Origin: CAZHOS01 sp964534605
GTDB lineage: Bacteria > Patescibacteriota > Saccharimonadia > Saccharimonadales > VXPC01
Length of the DNA: 48,182 nucleotides
Direction of reading: 5' to 3'
Assembly: GCA_964534605.1 (NCBI GenBank)
Contig: CAZHOS010000004.1
Coordinates: forward strand, 1-48,182
How positions within the stretch are numbered: position 1 is the first letter of the stretch; each line of letters begins with the position of its first letter. A program made the position numbers and the translations under genes. Positions 34,621 to 41,327 of the stretch are shown piece after piece. The notes beneath the pieces were generated by a model. That model ran no database searches, had not been told where the DNA came from, and was given only the letters and a program-made list of their open reading frames with translations.

Positions 34621-35151
34621 CTATACTTGGCGAGCTGTTTCCTCGTGTTGGTGTGGGTGGTACCAGAGTGTGGCTGCTTCTTGTCTAACCTTGAAGCGAG
34701 CATTCCATGTTTCATCTGGCTTTATTATATTGTGAACGCCGCCGTCGGCATGGCCGGGCACAACTGCACCGTGCCAGTGAGAAGTTGTTTGCTCATCCAG
34801 CTTGTTTGTCACGGCAAAATTAACCTCATCACCTTCCGAGGCACGAATAGTTGGCCCGAGAATATCGCCGTTAAAACCTGATGTGCTCGAGGCAACACCA
34901 TCAACAAATTCATACGATCCGTCTTGGGCAGTTAGTGAAAAGTTCTTTACGCCATCCTCAGTCGTGTAATCAAGAAGTGGAGGCACCGCAAGAGTTCCCG
35001 AGCTGCTCGCCGAGCTATCGAAAGTTCCAGTCTGAGTATTATCGTCATTTGTAAATAAAAGCGCACCAAAAATGGTGCCTAGTAGCACACCAGCTACAAC
35101 TAGTGCTGGCATTGGTAGATTCTTAATCGTTTTTATTATTTTGTCTATCAT
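34621..35151 (-). CDS. Multicopper oxidase, N-terminal half (before the TAG)
   Basis: The 176 residues made without readthrough comprise the anchor, a Ser-rich linker and the first cupredoxin domain. They carry the first two copper motifs, SHWHGAVVPGHADG and WYHPHQHEETARQV. On its own this half lacks the type 1 copper site and could not act as an oxidase. Its start overlaps the copB stop (ATG within the last codons), so it is part of the copper operon. Confidence 0.75.
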   Translation of the reverse strand: MIDKIIKTIKNLPMPALVVAGVLLGTIFGALLFTNDDNTQTGTFDSSASSSGTLAVPPLLDYTTEDGVKNFSLTAQDGSYEFVDGVASSTSGFNGDILGPTIRASEGDEVNFAVTNKLDEQTTSHWHGAVVPGHADGGVHNIIKPDETWNARFKVRQEAATLWYHPHQHEETARQV

Positions 35152-37238
35152 AATTCAACCCTCCTAAGTAGTTGTGCATTAGCGGCCACAATAATTGTAG
35201 ATAGCGACATTAGAGCGGCACCAATTGCGGGAGAGAGCACAAAGCCTGCGAAAGCCAGAGCTCCGGCCGCAAGCGGCACGGCGATGAGGTTATATGAAGT
35301 TGCCCAGACAAGATTTTGTACCATCTTGGTATAAGTTCTCTTAGATAGAGTAACTATCTTGCTAACACCTCTAGGATCGCTGCTAGCGAGCACAATCCCT
35401 GCCGACTCAATCGCTACGTCTGTACCTGCGCCAATAGCAATACCTATGTCTGCTTGAGTAAGAGCGGGCGCATCGTTCACACCATCGCCAACCATGGCTA
35501 CTTTTGAACCATCGGCTTGTAACTGCTTAACGACGTCTGCTTTGTCGCCGGGCAATACCTGTGCGTAATATTCATCTAGGCCGAGTTCTTTTGACACCCA
35601 AGCAGCAACACCTTTTGAATCGCCGGTTAGCATGGCGACACGCTTGCCCGAGTTCTGAAGCATTTCAACCGCTTCTCTTGCTTCTTCTCTAATTACATCT
35701 GCAATCAGGAATGCGCCGATCACTTCTTTGTTGCTAGCGACATAAACTATAGTTTGACCGTTTTTATCTGCTTGCGCACTAGCTTCAGCAAGTTGTTTAG
35801 TGAGTTTTATCTTTAGCTCTTCGAGTAAATGTGGCCCGCCTACGTAATGTGTGACGCCACTAACCTTGGCTTTGGCGCCGCGACCTTCTAGCGCTGAGAA
35901 GTTAGATGACTTTATTGTCTTCAGTTTGCGGGCGTGAGATTCTTTAACTATAGCTCTGGCAATGGGGTGCTCCGACTCATTTTCAATCGATGCAGCGATA
36001 GCTAGGGCCTGATCCTCATCTTCGGCAACCACACCAACGACGCCTTGTTCACCTTTAGTTAAGGTACCGGTTTTATCGAAGAGGACGATATCAATATTGC
36101 GTGCAGACTCTAGAGCAGCTCGCTGTCTAACCAGCAAGCCTGCATTAGCTGCTTTAGATGTAGAAATAGCCGTAACCAGCGGGATTGCCAGGCCAAGCGC
36201 GTGTGGGCATGCAATGATGAGCACTGCAACTATTCTCTCTAGGAAATACCCACTCGATTGATCGCTGAATACACCCCAGCTAATACCCGTAATTAAAGCA
36301 GCCAGTAGGGCAAAGTAAAACAAGTAGGCTGCAGCTTTGTCGGCCAGCAGTTGAGTTTTGGACTTCGTTGCCTGAGCGTCAGCTACCATCTTCATAATTC
36401 CAGACAAGGTGGTGTCGTCGCCAGTCTTTGTTATCTTAGCCGTAAGTGAACCGCTGCCATTAATTGTTCCACCAATAACATCAGACTTTACGCTCTTGTG
36501 AACGGCTTTGGACTCACCAGTTAGCATGAATTCATTTACCTTGGACTCACCCTTAATAACGACACCGTCCATAGGAATGCCGGCACCAGGTCGCACCAAA
36601 ACTTTGTCGCCAACCTTAAGCTCACTTATAGCTACTGTTTTTGTACCATCTTTGGTAATCAGCTCAGCCTCATCTGGCAATAGCTTGGCAAGTTCTTTAA
36701 GGGCTCCTTGGGCGTTTTGGATAGAAGCCATTTCAAGCCAGTGACCGAGTAGCATGATTGTTACCAGTGAGGCTAGCTCCCACCAGAAATCTTTGCCATC
36801 TAGAATGTTCAGAGTAATAAGAAGGCTGTAGGAAAAAGCTACGGTGATGGCTAGAGAGATAAGGGTCATCATGCCGGGTTGACGATTAGCAACTTCCGCT
36901 CGACCGCTCCGTAGGAAAACCAATCCACCATAGAAGAATATTGCTATTCCCAAGATTGCCGGTATATATTCGCTGCTTGTAAATGTGGGTGCCGTGAAAC
37001 CTAGAAGATCTTGAATCGTCTCAGAGAAAAACAATACGGGGATGGTTAAGACGAATGACAACCAAAACTTCTGCTTAAACATGTTTGGGTTATGCCCAGC
37101 GTGTTTGTCATGGTTCATGTGTTCGTGATCATCATGGCTCACAGTTGTTTTTTCTAGAGCCATGTGACAATGAGGGCACGAGCCTCGCTTGCTCTCCATG
37201 ACCTCTGGGTGCATCGGGCAAATGTAGACTTCTTGCAT
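35148..37238 (-). CDS. copB: Copper-exporting P1B-type ATPase with CPH motif (CopB-like)
   Basis: The start at 37238 is chosen because it overlaps the previous stop (TAATG); a GTG at 37271 lies inside that gene. The 696-residue pump has an N-terminal Cys/His module (YICPMHPEV, CPHCHMALEK) and a His-rich stretch (HDDHEHMNHDKHAGH). It has eight predicted membrane helices with the ion-channel motif CPH (344-346), the actuator TGES (240-243), the phosphorylation site DKTGTLT (388-394), SEHPIARAI, and the GDGVNDAPAL hinge. CPH rather than CPC marks the P1B-3 group, linked to Cu(II)/Cu(I) or Ag export. It works with CsoR and the multicopper oxidase. Confidence 0.94.
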   Translation of the reverse strand: MQEVYICPMHPEVMESKRGSCPHCHMALEKTTVSHDDHEHMNHDKHAGHNPNMFKQKFWLSFVLTIPVLFFSETIQDLLGFTAPTFTSSEYIPAILGIAIFFYGGLVFLRSGRAEVANRQPGMMTLISLAITVAFSYSLLITLNILDGKDFWWELASLVTIMLLGHWLEMASIQNAQGALKELAKLLPDEAELITKDGTKTVAISELKVGDKVLVRPGAGIPMDGVVIKGESKVNEFMLTGESKAVHKSVKSDVIGGTINGSGSLTAKITKTGDDTTLSGIMKMVADAQATKSKTQLLADKAAAYLFYFALLAALITGISWGVFSDQSSGYFLERIVAVLIIACPHALGLAIPLVTAISTSKAANAGLLVRQRAALESARNIDIVLFDKTGTLTKGEQGVVGVVAEDEDQALAIAASIENESEHPIARAIVKESHARKLKTIKSSNFSALEGRGAKAKVSGVTHYVGGPHLLEELKIKLTKQLAEASAQADKNGQTIVYVASNKEVIGAFLIADVIREEAREAVEMLQNSGKRVAMLTGDSKGVAAWVSKELGLDEYYAQVLPGDKADVVKQLQADGSKVAMVGDGVNDAPALTQADIGIAIGAGTDVAIESAGIVLASSDPRGVSKIVTLSKRTYTKMVQNLVWATSYNLIAVPLAAGALAFAGFVLSPAIGAALMSLSTIIVAANAQLLRRVEL

Positions 37239-37444
37239 TAGCTTTCTTCGCCTTCGTTTGGATGTGGGCACTTCTTATCAGAGTACTCGCAGATAACGCA
37301 ACAATTATTTGATGATTCAGGAGGCTTAATTAGCTGTTCGCAGCCTTTACATACATACATCGCTAAGCAACTATTTTGAGGAATATCTACAGTTGTTATC
37401 CCTCCGCAGTTTGGACATTTTAAATCTGCTTGTTCTTTAGACAT
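37238..37444 (-). CDS. Small Cys-rich metal-binding protein
   Basis: This 68-residue cytoplasmic protein has about ten cysteines: CPNCGG, MYVCKGCEQLIKPP, then a NNCCVICEYSDKKCPHP tail. That tail resembles the GDCCVFCSYG...CPP proteins often found beside copper P-type ATPases. It may deliver or buffer copper or hold a zinc ribbon. It lies one base after csoR and overlaps copB by one base (TAATG). Confidence 0.82.
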   Translation of the reverse strand: MSKEQADLKCPNCGGITTVDIPQNSCLAMYVCKGCEQLIKPPESSNNCCVICEYSDKKCPHPNEGEES

Positions 37445-37445
37445 T

Positions 37446-37727
37446 CTACCCCCTTACATTACTTAGTTCGTACAGCCGCAATAGTTCTTCTACTAATTGT
37501 TCCTTTTCTTTGTCTGTGCCTTCACTCATACCTTCTTTTACATGAGTCTGTAAGTGGTTCTCCAGGACAAGTTTGTTAAGCGATCTTAGTGACTTCTGAA
37601 TAGCCAGGCTCTGAGTAAGAATCTCTACGCAGTAATCCTCTTTCTCGATGGCCTCGACCAGGGCTTTAAACTGTCCTTCGATAATCTTCGAACGATGGGT
37701 GGCGCGTTTTTTAATATCATCAATCAT
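37446..37727 (-). CDS. csoR: CsoR-family copper-sensing repressor
   Basis: This 93-residue all-helical DUF156/CsoR protein releases operator DNA on metal binding. Ligand positions align exactly with M. tuberculosis CsoR: Cys33, His58 and residue 62 (spacing 25 and 4), but the third ligand is His62 instead of Cys. Typical features are HRSKIIEGQFKALVEAIEKE and LRSLNKLVLENHL. It heads the copper operon and has a perfect palindromic operator inside its own promoter, so it is autoregulated. The -10 box is six bases from the ATG (leaderless). Confidence 0.93.
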   Translation of the reverse strand: MIDDIKKRATHRSKIIEGQFKALVEAIEKEDYCVEILTQSLAIQKSLRSLNKLVLENHLQTHVKEGMSEGTDKEKEQLVEELLRLYELSNVRG

Positions 37728-37733
37728 GAGTTT

Positions 37734-37763
37734 ATTGTATACCCCCAGGGGGTATTAAAGCAA
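37734..37763 (-). promoter_or_regulatory. csoR promoter with CsoR operator in the spacer
   Basis: On the minus strand TTGCTT (37763-37758), 18 bp, TACAAT (37739-37734), six bases to the ATG. ATACCCCC-A-GGGGGTAT (37739-37755) is a perfect palindrome that fills the spacer and matches known CsoR operators (TACCCC...GGGGTA). Confidence 0.85.
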
Positions 37764-37805
37764 ATCGCTCGATCATGCCTCCGTTGTGTGTGAAGTCTTA
37801 GTGCA

Positions 37806-38588
37806 CTATCCTAGACGAGTCCTCACAAACTCATCCTCATCCGACTCCATCAGATCAATCCAAATATCCTCGTCCTCGCTATTGAGAAGGAGATCTTGCT
37901 GAGTAATGTAGAATTCGAAGTCCTGCATAGCATCCTCCGCCATTTTGAACAGCCTTCTCTCTGTACTCTCGTTCTGAGCTACTAGCAGTACATGCGTGCT
38001 CTCATACTCTGACTCCTCATCAAAGTCCTGGTACTGGCGTAATCGGCGCCTCAGTAGCCAAGAAAGTGTAAAAGCTGGGAGTATATCTAATACGTAGTCT
38101 AAGTCGTCTGAATCCGCTTGTTTGCGCTCTAGACATAGTTCTGGTGGTGGGTTCGGGAAAGCTTCTTTGTTTAGCTCCCATTTAGTGTAGAGATTGAACT
38201 TATCTCCTAGTCTGGTTCTGAGATTTAGATAGATTGTGAAGATGTTTAAGTACTTATCTATCTGCTCGTCATCCATACTTCTGCTTTTGTAGAAGTTTCT
38301 GAGGGTCTTTTCGTCAAGATCGGTATTGTCTCGTAAGTAACGCAGCCCTTTAGTATCTAAACAATAGATAGCTGGTCTAGCTCGCAGCCTATAGGTACTG
38401 TCGTAAAACTTATAAACATAACCTTGCTTTACTAAGTTATAGAAACTCTCATAGATAGTTGATCTATCTTTACTAAGTAACTCTGCAACTAAATCTGTAC
38501 TAGCAAATCTAAATCTATACAGAACATGTAATAACTCTACTTGCTTAGAACTAAGTCTCTTATGATAACCAGGATTTTTTACTAACAC
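37806..38588 (-). CDS. Replication-relaxation-like winged-helix protein
   Basis: This 260-residue protein has an N-terminal winged-helix region (KQVELLHVLYRFRFASTDLV, STIYESFYNLVKQGYVYKF). It matches the pattern of replication-relaxation/MobT-like proteins found on mobile elements of Gram-positive bacteria and Patescibacteria. The rest is helical and acidic, and the C-terminus is Asp/Glu-rich (EDEDIWIDLMESDEDEF). It lies between the copper operon and the recombinase and probably serves the element's replication or transfer. The call rests on motif pattern only. Confidence 0.65.
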   Translation of the reverse strand: MLVKNPGYHKRLSSKQVELLHVLYRFRFASTDLVAELLSKDRSTIYESFYNLVKQGYVYKFYDSTYRLRARPAIYCLDTKGLRYLRDNTDLDEKTLRNFYKSRSMDDEQIDKYLNIFTIYLNLRTRLGDKFNLYTKWELNKEAFPNPPPELCLERKQADSDDLDYVLDILPAFTLSWLLRRRLRQYQDFDEESEYESTHVLLVAQNESTERRLFKMAEDAMQDFEFYITQQDLLLNSEDEDIWIDLMESDEDEFVRTRLG

Positions 38589-38668
38589 TAAATCTCAACA
38601 CACAATCTCCCACCGCACGCTACTTTTTAAATAGCTCTATATGTATATATAATAGAAGGGAGAATTTT

Positions 38669-38806
38669 ATGCAAGGATTAACAGAGGTAGAGAAAAAAGT
38701 TAATGTAGTTATCCATAGTGGGGGTTTTATCCACAGGAAAATGAAAACTTTAGCTTGCAAATATCCTAGCCAGGATAGTATAATTATCCTAGATAGGTTA
38801 GTATAA
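38669..38806 (+). CDS. Possible 45-residue leader ORF
   Basis: An ATG preceded by GAAGGGAG (six-base gap) opens a 45-codon frame (MQGLTEVEKKVNVVIHSGGF...). It overlaps DnaA-box-like sequences and the promoter of the next gene, so it may be chance. It could also be a small element-encoded peptide. Low confidence. Confidence 0.3.
   Translation: MQGLTEVEKKVNVVIHSGGFIHRKMKTLACKYPSQDSIIILDRLV
38709..38735 (+). other. Pair of DnaA-box-like sequences
   Basis: TTATCCATA (38709-38717) and TTATCCACA (38727-38735), the second a perfect DnaA box, lie 18 bp apart (start to start) between the replication-relaxation gene and the recombinase. They might be part of an element origin. Confidence 0.35.
38755..38800 (+). 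promoter_or_regulatory. Recombinase-operon promoter between two dyads
   Basis: TTGCAA (38755-38760), 18 bp, TATAAT (38779-38784). A perfect dyad TATCCT-AGCC-AGGATA (38762-38777) fills the spacer. A second, one-mismatch copy TATCCT-AGAT-AGGTTA (38785-38800) lies over the expected start of transcription. This is a likely operator pair for a repressor of the recombinase genes. Confidence 0.6.
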
Positions 38807-38826
38807 ATTTGTCAGAGAGGGTAAAA

Positions 38827-38985
38827 ATGAGCAGACCAATTGGTTCAAAGAACATCAGAAAACTGCCACCTGAATTATCTATGTCTGCAGCTGACCGTCT
38901 TGAATATATCGCCAAGCTTTTACTTGAAATAATTGAAGAAGAACTAAGCAGGAGTGAGGCGAAAAATGCAACCGCTGGACAATAA
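38827..38985 (+). CDS. Small ORF coupled to the recombinase
   Basis: This is a 52-residue ORF with a GAGAGGG ribosome site, Pro-rich at the start (RKLPPELSMSAADR), then an amphipathic helix (LEYIAKLLLEIIEEEL). It overlaps the recombinase start by 20 bp in another frame. Small genes in this position are common before large serine recombinases and may encode an accessory or directionality factor; the function here is unproven. Confidence 0.6.
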   Translation: MSRPIGSKNIRKLPPELSMSAADRLEYIAKLLLEIIEEELSRSEAKNATAGQ

Positions 38986-40678
38986 AAATGCTGTAGCAGC
39001 TATACGTGTTTCAACTACTAAGCAGGGCACTGAGGGTGACTCGCCAGAAGCACAAAAAGAGCAGATTGAGAGATTCGCTGAAAACAAGGGTGTAACAATA
39101 AAGAAATTCTTTGTATTCCTCGAATCTGCCAGCAAAGAGCAGCAACCGATGCAAGAAGCAGTAGATTACTGTAAAGATCCAAAAAACGGTGTTGAGCTGT
39201 TTATTATAAAGTCAATTGATAGATTTACCCGCGGAGGGTCACTATCCTATGACCTCTTGAAAAGTCAGCTAGAATCAAGCGAGGTACAACTTGTCGATAT
39301 TTACGGTGTTATTAGTGGTCAGCAAGTTAATACTCTTGATCATCTTGGTTTCGAATATAAGTGGAGTATCTATAGCCCTAGTAAGAAATCTGAAATCCTA
39401 GAAGCTGAGAGATCCAAAGATGAACTACGTGACATTATGAGTCGCATGATTGGCGCTGAAATCCGCTATACACAAAACGGCTACTGGATGAGGCAGTCGC
39501 CTTTGGGATACACCAGTGAAAAAATCGAAACTAAGCACGGCAAAAGATCAATTCTGCGACCTCACCCAACAGAGGCCGAACACATATTAAGGATTTTTGA
39601 ATTGCGGGCAGAGGGGCTACTTACGGATCAGCAGATATGTGACAAAGTAAATTCACTAGGGTTCAAAACCAGAGTGAGATACAAAAGGGATCCAAACGAC
39701 AGGACTGTGATAATAAAGCAGCTTGGAGACGCAAAGATTGATGTGAAAACCATGCAAAGAATTATCTGCAACACAATTTATGCGGGCATCAACGTCGAGA
39801 AGTGGACAAACTACGAACCTGTTAAGTGTGAGTTTGATGGACTGGTGACTATTGATTTGTTTAATCGTGCTAACAGAGGTAAAAAGTACATTTCAATGGA
39901 CGAAACTGGAAATTACGTAGTACTTCGCCATAAACCCAAAGAGCAGCGTGTAAGCCTCTCGAGGACCAGTCCTAGGTTTGCGTACAGAAAGTATGTACTG
40001 TGCCCGGAGTGCAGGAATCCTTTGCTCGGTAGTGCGTCGAGAGGAAAGACTGGCAAGTATTACCCTGCATACCACTGCAGCAACAAGGGGCACTACTTCA
40101 GAGTGCCTAAGAAGGACTTTGAAAAAACCATTACAGCCTTCGTTCAACAGATAAAGGTTGAAGACAAGCAGATAGATAGTCTAATGACTACAATTAGCGA
40201 GGAATACGAACGAAGGCAGAAACTATCTGGGAAAGACGTTGAGAATATAGATAATCAAATTGTTTCCTTAGAGGGTCAGCTAAAAGTGACTGCTAGCAAA
40301 ATCAAGCTTTTAAGCAACCCTACCGCGATAAACCTTATCGAGGCTGAGATATCTGACATTGAGAAGCGAATCAAGATGCTCAGGAAAGAGAAGAAAGTGC
40401 TATCAGATAAAAAGCCGATCGATATTGATAGGGTTTTAAAACGGGTTCGCTACTTTATGGAACACCTAGATGAACTACTGTTAAAACAGGGTGATGAGCT
40501 ACGAAAAGCTCAGTTATTTGGGGCGTTATTTACCGAGCTACCAACTTACGCAGATCTGGAAGGTGGAACACAAAAAACACCCCTTTTTACAGGGGTGAAT
40601 TCTGTGTTTTCGCTCGCTAGAGCTGAAAAATCTCATATGGTGACCTCACGGGGAATCGAACCCCGATTACCAGGATGA
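38966..40678 (+). CDS. Large serine recombinase (integrase) ending inside tRNA-Glu
   Basis: The start at the ATG 38966 is favoured; a GTG at 38954 would add four residues. The protein has 570 residues. The resolvase domain has catalytic Ser16 in AAIRVSTTKQG and SIDRFTRGG. The recombinase domain follows (SPLGYTSEK, MQRIICNTIYAGINV). Next are a zinc ribbon (CPECRNPLLG, YHCSNKGH) and a coiled coil (about 395-470). The last residues, VTSRGIEPRLPG, are encoded antisense to the 3' half of tRNA-Glu, so integration and gene end coincide. Expression is from the promoter at 38755-38800 with the 52-residue ORF. It is the intact counterpart of the relic at 26227-26451. Confidence 0.95.
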   Translation: MQPLDNKNAVAAIRVSTTKQGTEGDSPEAQKEQIERFAENKGVTIKKFFVFLESASKEQQPMQEAVDYCKDPKNGVELFIIKSIDRFTRGGSLSYDLLKSQLESSEVQLVDIYGVISGQQVNTLDHLGFEYKWSIYSPSKKSEILEAERSKDELRDIMSRMIGAEIRYTQNGYWMRQSPLGYTSEKIETKHGKRSILRPHPTEAEHILRIFELRAEGLLTDQQICDKVNSLGFKTRVRYKRDPNDRTVIIKQLGDAKIDVKTMQRIICNTIYAGINVEKWTNYEPVKCEFDGLVTIDLFNRANRGKKYISMDETGNYVVLRHKPKEQRVSLSRTSPRFAYRKYVLCPECRNPLLGSASRGKTGKYYPAYHCSNKGHYFRVPKKDFEKTITAFVQQIKVEDKQIDSLMTTISEEYERRQKLSGKDVENIDNQIVSLEGQLKVTASKIKLLSNPTAINLIEAEISDIEKRIKMLRKEKKVLSDKKPIDIDRVLKRVRYFMEHLDELLLKQGDELRKAQLFGALFTELPTYADLEGGTQKTPLFTGVNSVFSLARAEKSHMVTSRGIEPRLPG

Positions 40679-40712
40679 AAACCTGGCGTCCTAGCCGTTA
40701 GACGATGAGGCC
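40638..40712 (-). tRNA. tRNA-Glu (UUC anticodon)
   Basis: Read on the minus strand it starts GGCCTCATCGTCTAACGG and has the anticodon stem CCAGG/CCTGG with loop TTTTCAT (anticodon TTC). The T-arm is GGGGTTCGATTCCCC, the acceptor 3' side is TGAGGTC, and the discriminator A is followed by an encoded CCA (40640-40638). The acceptor stem has one G-U pair. It is the only complete tRNA in the window; its 3' half overlaps the recombinase C-terminal codons on the other strand. Confidence 0.96.
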
Positions 40713-40883
40713 GTGAAATTTAATGATGCTTTTATTGTCTGTGCTGACGATCTTCATCCTGGATTACCAGGATACTTTTTATTTGTTCTGTTTACAGAAC
40801 CAGCCTGGCGTCCTAGCCGTTAGACGATGAGGCCGTGAAATTTAATGATGCTTTTATTGTCTGTGCTGACGATCTTCATCCTG
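40682..40883. repeat. Direct repeat A/B of the tRNA-Glu 5' half plus flank
   Basis: 40682-40761 and 40804-40883 are identical over 80 bp. Each holds the 29-bp tRNA 5' half (anticodon stem to acceptor) and about 50 bp of its upstream flank. Copy B lacks the tRNA 3' half and is not a functional tRNA. Confidence 0.9.
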
Positions 40884-41121
40884 TTGCTTTGGCCTTTTGG
40901 CAAAGTGCTGGGGTGATTTGCATAGATTGCTGCAGCTTGTCCATTTTCTCTGACTGAAGCGATATTTGCAATATCGGTGAGTGTCAGAAAAATGAGCAAG
41001 ATGTCGTAAGCCATGTGAATCAAACTGCGCTTGGTCAAAATGCTAACGCATTAACCAGGATACTTTTTATTTGTTCTGTTTACAGAACCAGCCTGGCGTC
41101 CTAGCCGTTAGACGATGAGGC
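40766..41121. repeat. Direct repeat B/C with a GTTCTGT dyad
   Basis: 40766-40833 and 41054-41121 are identical over 68 bp. They share a left arm containing the perfect dyad GTTCTGT-TT-ACAGAAC and the tRNA 5' half. Copy C has a different right flank (ctccagttttt). Together A, B and C look like attL, a middle att site and attR of tandem integrations. Confidence 0.85.
40820..41038 (-). CDS. Doubtful ORF between the att copies
   Basis: This is a 72-codon ORF with a hydrophobic N-terminus (MAYDILLIFLTLTDIANI). Its last 20 codons lie entirely in the repeated tRNA flank, so that part is a by-product of the repeat. No ribosome site is evident. It may be the tail of an element gene left after excision; little supports translation. 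Confidence 0.3.
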   Translation of the reverse strand: MTKRSLIHMAYDILLIFLTLTDIANIASVRENGQAAAIYANHPSTLPKGQSNRMKIVSTDNKSIIKFHGLIV

Positions 41122-41190
41122 TCCAGTTTTTGGTGCGGTGGTAACCTTGCCGAAAGACTGGGGTAGGATAGCATATTATGCACTTATAGC

Positions 41191-41220
41191 CAACGAGACA
41201 CCTCTGCAGGTGTCTCGTTG
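41191..41220. terminator. Perfect 13-bp hairpin
   Basis: CAACGAGACACCT-ctgc-AGGTGTCTCGTTG is a perfect inverted repeat just outside the att array. No T-run follows on either strand, so it may be a Rho-dependent or bidirectional barrier or a structural site rather than a classical terminator. The rest of 41122-41327 shows no gene. Confidence 0.5.
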
Positions 41221-41327
41221 ATTAAGTCTTGAGCGGTCAGTCAGTGCTCTTGATGTGTGGTTATCTTAGCATAAAACTTACGTTTTTGCTAGGAGTTATC
41301 CACAGCATCAAAGGGCTTAGACTAAAC

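Larger units (their letters stand above)
33658..35151 (-). pseudogene. Multicopper oxidase interrupted by one in-frame TAG
   Basis: The whole frame is open from the ATG at 35151 to the TAA at 33658 except for one TAG (34621-34623, codon 177); no frameshift is needed. Read through, it is a 497-residue CueO/laccase-like oxidase with an N-terminal anchor (about 14-32). The codon lies in QV-TAG-EGLGGFLLIDD, where homologues have Tyr (QVYxGLxG). All copper ligands are kept: HWHG, HPHQH, HPFHVH and HCHLLEHEDAGMM. A Met-rich GSGMGMMGG lies in the second half. Either a recent nonsense mutation, a sequencing error (TAT/TAC to TAG) or low-level readthrough would explain it. It overlaps copB by four bases and the 33419 gene by one. 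Confidence 0.85.

Noticed and set aside
34621..34623. TAG recoded as an amino acid genome-wide
   Set aside because: Only this one gene shows it; other genes in the window (for example the 7279 and 9848 genes) end in TAG at sensible places.
40790..40806. GTTCTGT/ACAGAAC dyad as a terminator
   Set aside because: No T-run on either strand, and it is repeated together with the tRNA core, so an att-site role fits better.
40762..41121. tRNA-Glu copies with an intron in the anticodon loop
   Set aside because: Copies B and C contain extra bases after the anticodon stem, but neither has a tRNA 3' half (T-arm, acceptor) downstream, so they are fragments and not intron-bearing genes.
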